From NCBI RefSeq assembly GCF_000203815.1, contig NW_004457737.1:310001-374000 (forward strand): a DNA stretch of 64,000 bases. The letters are read 5' to 3'. A program made the translations under genes and the position numbers. Position 1 is the stretch's first letter. Every line of letters starts with the position of its first letter. Positions 43,875 to 56,525 of this stretch are shown here, one piece after another. The notes beneath the pieces were generated by a model. It made no database searches. It saw nothing but the letters and a program-made list of their open reading frames with translations, and had not been told where the DNA came from. The stretch comes from Cavenderia fasciculata. Lineage: Eukaryota > Evosea > Eumycetozoa > Acytosteliales > Cavenderiaceae.

Positions 43875-46866
43875 TTATTCTTTTTGTCTTGGATGAGATT
43901 GGCCAATTGCTTTGAGTTTCTCCAATTCAGCCAAGTGAACCAATTTAGCTGCTTGAGCGGCTTGAGCTTTCAATACTTGCTTTTCTGCTCTTTTTTGCTT
44001 TTGCTTTTCACTTTGATGACGATTATAACCTATAATAATAATTAAATAAATAATTATTAATTAATTAGTTATTCCTTGTTTTGGTATAATTTTGTAGAGA
44101 CATACATTTTTTACATTTAGTACTTGCAAACTTTCCACTACTCCAATAAAATTCAACACCTTGTAGATCATTTGGATCAGACTTCCACCATTCCAAATGT
44201 TGTGGATCTGAACATGTCTTTTTAACATTGGGAGTTGGAGGAGGAGTATTTGAAGATGAAGGAGGTGTGCTTGATGTTGATGTTGTAGAAGTAATACTAT
44301 CATTTCCATTTTCATTCATTTGTTGATCATTATTTTGATTATTATTATTAAAACTATCACTATCACTTTGAGTATCACTATCATCTTCAAAATCTTCATC
44401 ATCATCATCTTCAATAATATTATCTTGATCTTGATCTTGATCTTGATCTTGATCTTGATCTTGATCTTGATCTTGATCTTGATCTTGATCTTGTTCTTGT
44501 TCATCTTCATCATCTGGATAATTAATCTCTTCGAGTAACTTTTTCTTGTAATGACAAGCTGTACATATGTCCAACATATTTCTACCATCTCTAAAGAGTA
44601 GGATGGAGATGTTTTCATGACTCTTTCCCCACCATTCAAAATGGTCAGGGTTGATACAATTCTTGACAGAGGTAACATCAATTTGATCCAACTCTATTCT
44701 TTTTCTTTTTTGTACAATTTCGTCGCCGTTTTCGTCGTCCTCTTGATCTTGCTCGGCATCTGCTGCAGCATTGGCAGCAGCAGCCCGTTTGGCAAGAGCC
44801 TTTTCCACAAGCACCCGCATTGCTTCTTTTCGACGAAGGTTTTTCGCCTTTTTTCGTTCGTTTTGTGCGCCACTATAGCAGACCTTGCATTTAAGCGAGT
44901 ATCTTCCGTTACGCAAGTAATAGCTCGTCAGAGGAATAGCATCGTTATTTCCCACACGACTAAAGTGAGTCACGTCAATGCACACTCGCAGCTGTTTGGG
45001 ATCGATCTGGTTGACGGGATGATCGGCATTATTGTCTGGGTTGTTGAGTTTGGCACGACGACAATAACACAACTTGCAAGAGTTGCGGTAGCAATTACCA
45101 ATCAAATAAAACATCGAGATGGGGAGATTCTCTGCCTTGGTTCCCCACCACTCTTTGTGCAATGGAAATGTACATGTACGTATAGTACTAACCAGACCTG
45201 GTTGAGATGGTGGTATGCTCGATATTCCACCTATATTATTATTATTATTATTATTGTTGGCATGTCCCGTCTTTTGCTTTTTACGAATATTATTATTATC
45301 ATTATTATCATTATCATTATTGTCATCCAATTGTTCTCCCATTTCGTAGTCACCTTCAATACCCTGTTCCTCCTCAATATCTATTTCATTTAATTTGATC
45401 CAATTGAGTGTTGCAGCTTCAGCAGCTGCTGCAGCAGCTTCAGCTTTTTGAATTCTTTTCGCTTTTTGTCTTCTTTTTTGTAATTCAGTATAACATTTTT
45501 TACATTTTCCAGATATCTAAAATAAATTAATTAATCAATATCTTATCTTCTTTTGAGTTTCTTCTTCTTCTTCTTCTTACCAATTTTTCATTTCTAATAT
45601 AAAAGTCAGAGATTGGTAAATCCTTGTGACTAGTACCCCACCAAACATTGTGACGATCATTTATACAACTCTTGAATTTAATGTCGATTAAATTCATTAT
45701 TTCCGGATTGACAGGGAGAGGTGGTCTTCCTGTACGTCGACTATCATGAGGTGGTATAGGTCCTTCTACCTCTAGTTGATATAGACCCTCTGACTGACGG
45801 ACTGATACTACATCATCTTGATCTTGATCTTGATCATCATCATCATCATCAATATCTTCATCTTCATCTTCATCTTCTACTTCTTCTTCTTCTTGTTCCA
45901 ATTTTAATTTCTCTTTCTCTTTCTTTTTCTCTTTCTCTTTCTTTTTCTCTATCTTTTTTCTTTCTTTTCCTCTTTTTCTCTCTCTTTCTTTTCTTTCTTT
46001 TCTTTTTTTATCGCTTGTTTTAACTCTTTTTCTTTCTTTTCTCTCTCCTTTTTTTCTTTTTCTCTCTCTTGTTTTTCTTTCTTTTCGGCTTCTGTTTTGG
46101 TCTTGTCTTTGGTGTTGTTGGTTTTGGTTTGTTCTTTTCTTTCCTTTCTTTCTCCTGTCAGCGGTGTTGCTAGTACCGTGAAATACCCCCTTTTCCTTTG
46201 GTTCTGTATTTCAATATAACATCGTTTGCAACGTTGCTTGGTATCATAAAACTCTGTCACTGATATCAGTGCAGATGATTTCCACCATTTTTCATGGTAT
46301 GCTTCAGTACATCTTTTGGTAGGTCCAACAATATCAGTTGGAGGTGGATATATAGTAGAAGTTGATGTAGTTGATGTCGTAGAAGTAGTGGCTATCTCCA
46401 GAGTGCGAGTGGGAGCAGGAATAACTTGAACTTTGCTAACCCTTTTCTTTTCATGAACATGATCCTTTTCATCACTACTACTACTCTTGTTATGATGATG
46501 AGTAGTTCGTTTATCGGTAAGATTAACAAATTGATCAGTGTACAATTGATTCGGTTTGATTGTTCTAGTTGATGTTTTTCTTGTAGACATTGATGGAGGT
46601 GGAGGTGGTGGTAGTGCGAGCGCAGCTTGTTGATGATGGTGATGTTTCTTTTCTACTTTAGTTTCAATCACTTCTATAACTTCTGGTTCTTCTTCATAAT
46701 CATCATCATAATCATCGTCTGTATCTTGACTATATTCATCATCTAGATCTCCCATGTCATCGTCTTCAAAGTCATAATCTTCGTAATAAATTTCACCGTC
46801 ATCATCATCATCATCATCACTGTAATCATCGTCTCGATAAACATACTTGTTCTTCTTTACTTCTAC

Positions 46867-46902
<36 letters not shown>

Positions 46903-47547
46903 CTTTTGAGGTGGAGGTGAAACAACCAATGATGGTTTGTTGTTGTTGTTGTTGTTGTTGTTGTTGATGTTGATTTGCAAATGATTATTTGTATTTGTTT
47001 TGGAAAATGACAATGAAGAAACATTATTTGCAGTGTCGTGTGAAAAGAGGTATGAAGATGTCGGTCTTGATAAATGTGAAGAAGGTGATGTCGATAAAGT
47101 CGATGATGATGTAGATGTTGTAGATGATAATGATGGTAATACATGTTGACGATTCGTAGTCGTACTACTAGCTGAAGAAGTAGTACCACTTTCATACGAT
47201 GATGATGATGAAGATATAGTTGAAGAGGTAGTAGTTGGAGCAATAAACGTTGCAGCTGCTAATGGTGAAGATAATGTAGATGATGTAGATGGTGCAGACA
47301 ATGTTGATGATGTTGATGATGACTGTCCGGACAAAAAAGGATTAGATAAACCAAATGGTCTTCTCATCATCATACTTCCACCACCAAAAGGGTCTCTTTT
47401 AAAAGGTGTATTTCCATTATTATTAATTGTATTATTATTTGTATTATTATTTGTATTATTATTAATATCACTACTATTATTATTATTATTACTATTATTA
47501 TTATTACTATTAATAATATTTGTATTTGTATTTTTTATGAATTGCAT
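43875..47547 (-). CDS. WWG-module protein 1 (six modules), with an apparent -1 frameshift
   Basis: Three exons: 47547-45581, 45516-44106, 44029-43875. Six modules of form C-x4-H-x2-WWG ... F-Y ... C-x2-C can be read: CTEAYHEKWW, CINDRHNVWWG, CTFPLHKEWWG, CIDVTHFSRVG, CINPDHFEWWG and CSDPQHLEWW. A serine/threonine-rich N-terminus, acidic tracts, a purine-coded Lys/Glu coiled stretch and a D-Q dipeptide run separate them. In exon 1 the frame with module 1 ends at a TAG (45949-45951) in an A/G-only tract, while the -1 frame is open there and leads into module 2. So the gene is either broken by an indel, frameshifted in translation, or two genes. An intron there is unlikely, since good donors are absent. 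Probably nuclear and nucleic-acid-binding (inference). Confidence 0.6.
44419..44494 (-). repeat. Coding hexanucleotide repeat (Asp-Gln run)
   Basis: GATCTT repeated about 12 times on the plus strand, encoding alternating Asp-Gln in WWG-module protein 1. An unusual amino-acid repeat even for this genome. Confidence 0.9.
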
Positions 47548-47926
47548 TTCTCTAGAGTGATTGATGTTTTGTTTTGTTTTGTTTGGTTTGGTTTGATTTA
47601 AACACAACAACCACAACTAAAAACAACAATCTGGATAAAAGATATTGTTGTCTCTCCCTTTCTCTATCTCTCTATTTATTCTCTCTCTTTAATCCTTTAC
47701 TTAATGGTTATGATGTTAATAGTTTGGGAAACAACGATTTCTTTGTTTTTTGTTGTGTGAGGAAAAAAAAAAAAAAAAGTGAAAATCCTCATCAAAAAAA
47801 TGTTTTTTTCTTTGACCAAAAAAGAAAATTGTATTATTTACAAAATTATAATATATTTATTTGTTTGTACTGATTAAAATTATGAGATTTGAATCAGAGT
47901 TGTGTTGTGCGATGATCAATCATTAA
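47548..47926. other. Spacer between WWG genes 1 and 2
   Basis: CT-rich and poly-A tracts (47763-47778). Expected to hold the promoter of gene 1 and 3' flank of gene 2. No gene. Confidence 0.5.
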
Positions 47927-50900
47927 TTATTGTTTTGAAGAAACTGGTTCAGATTGATTTGATTGTTGTGGTTGTTGTGGGGTTGCTACTGGAGTGATTG
48001 GAGTAGCTGGAGCTGTAGTTGTTAGTGGAGTTGCTACTGGAGCTGTGGTTGTTATTGGAGTGGCTACTGGAGCTAATGGAGCTGGAATTGGTGGTGGGGT
48101 TGGAGCTGTTGTAGGTATTGTTGGAATTGTCATTACTATCGGAGCTGTAGTTACTACTGGAGCTGTAGTTGTTGGTGGAGTAGCTACTGGAGCTGGAGTT
48201 GTTGTTGGTGGAGTAGCTACTGGAGCTGGAGCTGTTGTAGGTGTTGTAATTGGAATTGTCATTACTATTGGAGCTGTTGTTGGTGGATTTGGTGTTGCTG
48301 GAGCGGTAGTTGTTGTTGTTGTTGTTGTTTGAGTAGCTACTGGTGTTGTAGGTGTTGTAATTGGAGTTGTCATTACTATTGGAATTGTCATTACTATTGG
48401 AGCTGTTGTTGGTGGATGTAGTGTGCTGGGAGCGTAGTTTGTTGCTGGAGTAGCTACTGGAGCTGGAGCTGTAGTTGTTGTTGAAGTAGCGACTGGAGCT
48501 GTTGTTGTTGGTGGAGTAGCTACTGGAGCTGTTGTAGGTGTTGTAATTGGAGTTGTCATTACTATCGGAGCTGTAGTTACTACTGGAGCTGTAGTCACTA
48601 CTGGAGCTGTAGTTGGTGAAATTGCGACTGGAGTTGCTGGAGCCATTGCAGGTGTTGTAGTTGTTGGAGTAGCTACTGGAGCTGGAGCTGTAGGGGTTGC
48701 TGGAGTTGTAGGTGTTATTGGTGTTGCTGGAGCGGTAGTTGTTGGAGTAGCTACTGGAGCTGGAGCTGTAGTTGGTGAAGTAGCAACTGGAGCTGTTGTT
48801 GTTGGTGGAGTAGCTACTGGAGTTGCTGGAGCCATTGCAGGTGTTATTGGAGTGGCTGAAGCTGTTGTAGGTGTTGTTGTTGTTGGAGTTGCTTTTGAAG
48901 TTTTAGTCGTTTTACTTGATCGTGGAGTTTTAGTCGTTGTAGCTTGATTATTATTTACACTTGGATTGGAAGTAGAAGTGGAAGTGTTTTTTTTTTCTGT
49001 TTTTTCTGTTTTTTTGTTGGTGTTGTTGTTGGTGTCATCGGTGGCACTGCCATTTGGTTTGTAAAATGGGTTGTTTGGAGTATTGCTACTTTGCAATAGA
49101 AGAGTATTTTGTTGAATTTCACGTTTCTTTTTTCTTCTTTGTGTTTGCTCATCCAAATAGCAAACTTTGCAACGACTGGTTGGTGCCTTTCCAGTAAAAG
49201 TGTAAAACTCTGACAATGGCAGGTTGAGGGGACTGGTACCTGTGAGTTCAAGATGTGTCTCGTTACAACAAGTCTTGGTTCCATTCATAGGGTCGATCGT
49301 TGCCTTTGATATCAACCTAGGTTTAGGTGGATTCACAAAGTTTCTCTTTTTTCTATCCTTTTTAGGTGTATACTTTTGTTTTTTCTTTACTGGTGGTGTA
49401 TATACTGGAACTCTATTATCTCCTGTAGATGTTGTAGAGGTTGTAGATGTAGGAGCAACAGAAGGTTGTAGAGGAGGAGTATTTGGAACTGAAAGTTGAG
49501 CAGGTGAAGAAGATGATGATTGTAGTTGGGGAGTAACTGAAGCTGAAGAAGAAGAATGTAGAGCAGGTGAAGAACCAAGAATGGTAGAAGCAGTGGAAAC
49601 TGACCCATGAGGGGCAATTCCAGTGACACCTGATACTCTAGTATAAGAAGAAGAAGAAGAAAAAGATTCATCTTCAATATCAGTATCATCATCATCATCA
49701 TCGTCATCTTCATCTTGATCAAGATCTGACAATTCATCATCATCAAAATCTTCATAATCATCTGGATAAAAATCATCTTCATCAAAACTATTCATGCTGT
49801 CCATATCCATATCCATGTCCATACCATCCATATCATTATCTAAATCCATATTATCTTGGGTATCATCACCACTATTACTATTAATACTATTACTATCACC
49901 ATTGATCTTTTGATTTCTCAAAGTTTCTGATCTCTTTTTATATTTTTCATTTTGAGTTTTATGATAACAACGTGTACACTAAAAAAAGGTAATTGTTAAA
50001 AATACAAATAAATATTATTTGTTATTATTTTGAATTACATACTTTAGATGAAACATATTGACCTTTACGAGTATCAAAATCTGAAAGAGCCATATCTTTT
50101 GGAGATGTACCCCACCAATCTTGATGATTTGATTCCGAGCAAGACTTTGTAACCAAAAAATCGACATTTTTAAGAATCTTGCTGTCATTGTGGTCGCTGG
50201 CATTGGTGGCATCGATGGAATTGTCAACGTGAACCGAGTGATACTTTCTCTTGTGAAAGTAACATTTCTGACAGATGGTTCTGGATTTGGAGGAACCCCA
50301 TGGGAACTCTGTGAGAGCAAGTCCATATGGTTTGGTTCCCCACCACTCTTCATGTTTAATATTGGTGCATACCTTTGTGTTTGGATTATGTGGATCAACA
50401 TTGATTGGTGAACTAATATTATGTTTGTGTGTTGGATCATTAATATAACGTGGATACATTAATGTATCATCAGTAACATCTTGTTGTTGTTGTGGTGTAG
50501 TTGTTGATGATGTTGATGATGATGTTGTCTGTTGATCTTGATCCATCAATAATTCATTGTCGGTCGCACCAACCTCCTTTCTTGCAATTCTAGCCTTTTT
50601 TCTTTGGAATTGATAGAAAGAATAACATTTTCGACATGTTAGAGAGTACCGTCCATTTCGAAGATAAAACTGTTTCAATGGTAGATTGTCGGGACTGGTA
50701 CCCCATCGTTCGCTATGTTTGGTATCTGTACATGATTTGGTAAGGTTTGGATCAATATGATTGATTGGATGATCCATATTATTATCTGGATTATTTAATT
50801 TATTTCTTCGACAGAAACACTAAAAATAAAAATAAAAAAGAAGAATAGAAACATTATTATTAATTATTATTATTATTCTTTTTTTTTTGTTTTTTTTATA

Positions 50901-53127
50901 CCTTTTTACAAATCTTTCTAAAACAATTTCCAATTAAATAAAACTCTGTTAGGACGAGATCAGTTGGTTTGTAACCCCACCATTCTTGATGATTTGGATG
51001 ATTACAATCCAATGTTTGACCTTTGATATTTTCGAGTTTACGTGAATCACTTTTAATCTTTTTCCTTTTCATCTCTGGTGTTGTAGACACTGAATCAGAT
51101 GAAGAGAATGGTAATGGTGGAACAGATGAAACCAGAGGTGGACTAGTAGTAGTCGGACTAGTATTATTTGGAGTAGTCAATAAAGATGAATTGATTGTGG
51201 TAGTAGTAGTAGTTGGAGTGGTTGGAGAGGTTGGAGTGGTGGTGGTCACCACCGAACCATTTTGATTATTATCATCAAGATCATCAATCTTTCTTTTTCC
51301 AATGACTAGTGGATAGGAATTTGAAATTCTTTGACCTCCAATATGTTTTTCTCTTTCGATATAGTCATCGAAACACTTTATACACTTTTTCGAATAGCTG
51401 GTGCCAGAGTTATAAAACTCGGTCAGTGGAACTTGATCCGATGGAGTACCACAAATCTTGGTATGAATAGGACATGCACAACCCTTGATTTGTTTTTCCA
51501 AATTGATCGTTGTGGCAAAATGGTTCAGCGGATCATCCTTGTGTGATATAGTCTCGGTATTTATCTTTCTCTTTTGATTTTGATCATCAATATGACATAT
51601 TTTACATTTTGATAATGGCTAAACAAATAAATAAAAAGGAAAAGGAAATTTAAATTAATATACATTAATTATTAAATATTATTATTAATTATATTATTTA
51701 CATACTTTTCCTCTACTCATATAAAAATCAGACCAAGGTATACCATCTGGAGAAGTATTACATAACAATTGATGACGAGGATGTAAACATGTTTTAGTAG
51801 GGTTGACTGGATCTACAGATGCTGCAGTTGTTCTTGTTTTCTTTGGCTTTTTCTCTTTTTGTGCATAGGCTACAAATTCTACTGAACCTCCATCTGGAAA
51901 GGGTTGAAGTTGTTGAGGTTGTTGTTGTTGTTGTTGTTGTTGTTGAGGTTGTTGTTCTTGTTGAATTTGTTGAATAAGTTGTTGTTCAAGTGCTTCTAAT
52001 TCTCTTATTTTGCGTTCTTGTTGCATCAACACTAAAGTTTGTAATTGTAATTCTTTTTGTTGTTGCTCGTGTAATTGTCTTTGTTGTTGTAATTTTAATT
52101 GTAATTGTTGATATTGTTCTTGTAGTGATGATCCTGTTGTTGTTGTTGTTGTTGTCGCTGTTGAGCCGACTATGCTAGCAGCTGAAGAAGAAGAAGAGGA
52201 AGAAGGTATATGACCATTCTGGGGGATATTCGTTGCAGTTGAATAAAATACAATTGGAGGAAGAGATGGAGATGGAAGTTGAGGAGGAGGAGAAAGAGGT
52301 GATGATTTTACTTTAGTTTGTATATGTGAAGGTTGAGGAGGTTGAGGAGGAGGAGATGATATCTTCGTTGATGTCGGTGAAGGTGAAGATGGAGATGTAT
52401 GTACTGTTGCAGTAGTAGTAGTAGTCGTAGTAGTAGAAGATGCTGTTGAATAAAGTATAGTCGGAGGAGGAGATGATAATTTAGTTGATGTCGGTGCTGC
52501 AGCTGCAGCTTTCGGTGATGCTGTATTAGGTGTTGAATAAAGTATAATAGGTTGTGATGGAGATGAAGATACTGACGACGAAGGAGAAGGATGTTGTTTA
52601 CCTTTATTTTGAAGTGCAGCTATATATTTTGCACCATACTCTCCATCAGAATCATCATCCGACGAGTAATATTCGTTTGTGTTGGTGGGACTATTGTCAA
52701 AATGCAAATCGTCTTTTCCAACCCCACCACCACCACCCCTTTTAGATATTCTACTACTGCTATTACTAGTTGTATCGTCGTTATTATTACTATTATTATT
52801 ATTATTATTATTATTATCATATCTATTTAAAGATTGATTATTTGTGCTGTTTAAGTTATTTAAATGACTCTTTATTAAAGATGATGATGGTGATGAAGAT
52901 GATAGATAGGGATTGCTTTTATTACCAATACCACTATTACTAATCATAAATCTACTAAAGAATGGTGAAATGATGGCTGAACCACTTCCACTACCACCAC
53001 CACCAACAGCCGATGATGATGATGAAGATGGTAGTTTCCTTTTAATAGCATTATAATTATTATTGTTATTATTATTATTATTATTATTGGAGGAGGAGGA
53101 GGTGTGATGACGATCTTTATTTGTCAT
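47927..53127 (-). CDS. WWG-module protein 2 (seven modules), 1655 residues
   Basis: Four exons: 53127-51706, 51618-50902, 50819-50043, 49978-47927, all phase 0. Seven modules: CLHPRHQLLC (about residue 446), CACPIHTKIC (519), CNHPNHQEWWG (678), CTDTKHSERWG (741), CTNIKHEEWWG (863), CSESNHQDWWG (939) and CCNETHLELTG (1208). Each continues with a L-P-L-x-x-F-Y segment, C-x2-C and often R/K-rich QxxRRK. All three introns fall inside a module, just before or near its C-x2-C half. The N-terminus is Ser/Asn/Gln-rich, an acidic stretch (about 990-1050) follows module 6, and the last about 270 residues are Thr/Ala/Pro/Val repeats. The module's second half resembles the P-L-x-x-F-Y ... C-K-x-C zinc-binding part of bacterial and phage HNH-associated proteins, so zinc binding is likely. 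Function unknown. Confidence 0.8.
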
Positions 53128-53593
53128 TGTATATAAATAAATATTCTTTACTCTGTCTTTTCTTTTTTTTTTTTTTTTTTTTCTGTGTGTTAATAATATC
53201 TTTTAATATGGTGGGTGTGACTAACTAACTAAACTAATAAACTAAACTTCTCTCTTTTTTTAGACTACCTTCAAAGATTGATCATGTTGTCCTATTGATA
53301 TATACAAGTTAGAGAGTTTGAGAGAGAAAGAGTTATAGTGATATATATAGAATACAAATAACAAGAATAGAATAGACAAGTGAGTTAGTGAAAGTGAGTC
53401 GATCTGAGTGAGCTGACAAGGTTCTTGAGGGGGCGCAGTCAGACAAAAAAAAATTAAAAAAAATTTTCGGATTGGAAATGCAAATTATTTTGTTTTGCGT
53501 TTGCAAAATATCTCTAACTATTTGGATGGCTGGCTTGCCTCACACAAACAAGCTCCTTGCCATCAACCAGCTTTATTACATTACTTTATTTAT
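53128..53593. other. Spacer between WWG genes 2 and 3
   Basis: Poly-T tract near 53160-53182, GA-rich tracts, and a small GC-richer island near 53400-53440. No gene. Confidence 0.5.
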
Positions 53594-54047
53594 TTATTGA
53601 TAATTAAAATTGCTTTGAAAGTTGTAATTATTGTTGTTATTGATATTCATTAATCTTGATGATAATTGTTGAATTAATGGTGATGACCCATTGTGATGAG
53701 GATGGTTGTTGTTGTTGTTGGCAACATTATTATTATTATTATTGTTATTAAAATAAAAAGAAGAAGAAGAAGAAGATGATGATGATGAAGATGTTTGGGA
53801 AGAGGGGAATTGTGGCATATGAGAATATAAATGTACATATCCAGCAGCACTACTAGTATTAGTTGATCCCATGGGTATGGTAGAAGTAGTCTGTTGTTGT
53901 GGTTGTGGTTGTTGATGATGATGATGTTGATGTTGAATAGGATGGTGGTGATGATGATGATTCGGTTGTATCAAAGAAGAAGACTGTAAAGAAGGGGATG
54001 AATGAAAATAAGAATCAATCGAAATAAAAGATGGTAATGGGGATTGG

Positions 54048-54084
<37 letters not shown>

Positions 54085-55996
54085 GCTGCAGAGTTGGCAA
54101 TGGATTCAAAAAATTATGTTGTTGTTGGTGTTGATGTTGATTGGTTGTCGTCGTAGTGGAAGTAGTAGATGTATTTAAAGTATCAATCAAATTTGATGGA
54201 GATGGTTGGATATTATTATTTTGATTATTTTGATTATTTTCAATATTATTATTATTATTATTATCATTATTATCATTTTCCTTTTTCTTTTTTTTCTTTT
54301 TTTTCTTTTTCTTTTTTGAATCTCTAATCTTTCTTCTTTCAGATTGATAAATATTGAAACATACTCGACATCGACTCATCAAGTATCCATTGCATCGATG
54401 GAATTGTGTGAGTGGTAATTGGTCTGGATCAGATCCAGCATTCTTTCTATGATTAATATCTGAACATGATTTAGTTCCATTCAATACATTATTATTATTT
54501 TCATCAATATTATTATTATTATTATTTTGATTATTATTATTATTTACATTATTATTATTTTGATCACCAACTATAGCAAAAATAGTAGTAGGAGTAGTAA
54601 GAGTTGTATTCAACAAATGTTGTTGATTGATCAACATTGGATTTGATCTAGTTGATGATCTGGGTAAAAGGGAAGATGTTGCATCCCGAAGTTTTCTTCT
54701 TTGTGCTTGGTAGTGACTGGCACATCGTTTGCATTTAGCCATATACCCGCCTTTACATAGATAGAATTCAGTCAATGCGAGGTTATCTGGTTTCGTGCCA
54801 TGAAATGCCTCATGTTCCGAGTGTAAACAATTCTTGGTGTTTGATGTTGTATCAATCACTGAATAATCCACTTCTACATCTTCTTCATCTTCATCAGTTT
54901 CAGTTTCATCTTCTCCTTGTTCATCTTCATCACCATCATTTGAGTCTTCTTGGTAGTCAAGGTCCAATGTATGGTAATCTTCATCAACATCATTGCCTCC
55001 AACTTGACAAAAATCAATAATATTATTATTATTATTATTGTTATTATTATTTGTTGATAAAAAGGTTGATGTGGTCGACGTCAAAGTTGTTGATGTCGTC
55101 GTTGATATCGATGGTGTATCACTACTACCTTTTGTTTTTCTTTTACTATTACTTATTGGAGCTGGTGATGATGATGATGAAGATGGAGATGTACTACTAT
55201 TACTATTATTATTAAAGTTGGTGGAGTAACCTCGTGGAGACATTGCAGCTTTAGCAATGGATGGTGAGGATGAAGACGATGACGACGTCGCATTATTATT
55301 ATTATTATCGGATGAAGAGCAAGGACGACTCTTTCTTCTCTCTGCTTGGTAGATATTAAAACATACTCTACATTTACTCTGATGATATCCATTGCATTGA
55401 TGAAACAGTGATAATGGTAATAATTCAGGATTCGAACCAGTATTTTCCCTGTGTCTTGGGTCTGTGCATGTCTTTGTCTTTTCATTTATATTTACATTAT
55501 TATTAACCTTATTATTATTATTATTATTATTATTATTGTTTGGTTTGGTAATTGTTGTTTGTCCATTATTATTATTATTATTATTATTCGTAGTAGGAAA
55601 ATGATGATGATGATGATTATGATCAATAATGGTTTCAATATTATTATTACTACTCATTGTGACAGTGGTTGCATTACTACTGTTATTATAAGGTATCTTT
55701 GCTCTTTTCTTTAAAGGGAGTGGTGGAGGATGTGTACCAATTACAATCCCAATACTATTATTATTATTATTATTATTGTATCCATCTATAGTTGTTAGTG
55801 GTTGATGATTAATACCCCAAATATTCATTAAAGATGATTGTTGTTGTTGATGTTGATGATAAGAGTTTAATTGATGATGATGATGATTGTATTCGTTGTT
55901 ATTGTTATTGTCTTGATTATCTACTCCTTCACTTTTTGTTCTCTTTTTGGTGTAGTTGCTATTGTTGTTGTTATCATTGCTCCCTTCATTCCTCAT
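53594..55996 (-). CDS. WWG-module protein 3 (three modules, WWG lost)
   Basis: Single exon, 800 residues. Three modules keep C-x4-H and C-x2-C but have other residues at WWG: CTDPRHRENTG (about 176-222), CLHSEHEAFHG (388-432) and CSDINHRKNAG (511-556). Their second halves are nearly identical to each other (LPL-x-x-FH-x-CNGY, CRVCFNIYQ-x-ERRK), showing recent internal duplication. Asn, His, Gln and Ser runs fill most of the rest, with an acidic stretch before module 2 and a Lys run after module 3. No intron, unlike protein 2. Function unknown; the basic-plus-zinc character suggests nucleic-acid binding (inference). Confidence 0.78.
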
Positions 55997-56525
55997 TCTC
56001 GATGTTGTTGTTGTATTGGTTAAAGTAATACTACTTTACTGCTTAATATTAATGGTTGTGTTTGTGAATAGTAGTTATTTGTTCTATTCTGTTAATCTTG
56101 TTTGTTTGTTAATCATTTACATATTAATATACTGTGATATCAATCAATCTAATCAAATCCAACATTTAATATAGTATTAAGCGATCAATCAATCAATACA
56201 TTCATTGTTGGGTTGATAATAATAATGATAATGATAGTGATAATAATAATAAATAATAATAATAATAATAATAATCAAAACAGGTTAATTAATTAATATT
56301 AACAAAACACACTTTTTAAAAGAATCAATCTATGAGGTGGTTGAGGTGAGGTGTGATTGAGTGAGGGGGGGATTCAATAAAGAACAACATCAGGCTGCTT
56401 TTGGCGGTTCAACTCGAATTGGGAATGTCAATCACAAACTCAAAGCCAAACCCAAATTAAGTAATTTATTAAAGAATATAATATATATAAATATTTAATA
56501 AATTAAATGTACAACCATGTGGTTC
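55997..56525. other. Spacer between WWG genes 3 and 4
   Basis: AAT runs near 56217-56275 and otherwise AT-rich sequence. No gene seen. Confidence 0.5.

Noticed and set aside
47994-48332. Plus-strand Gly/Val-rich 112-residue frame
   Set aside because: Antisense shadow of the Thr/Ala/Pro/Val repeat region of WWG protein 2.
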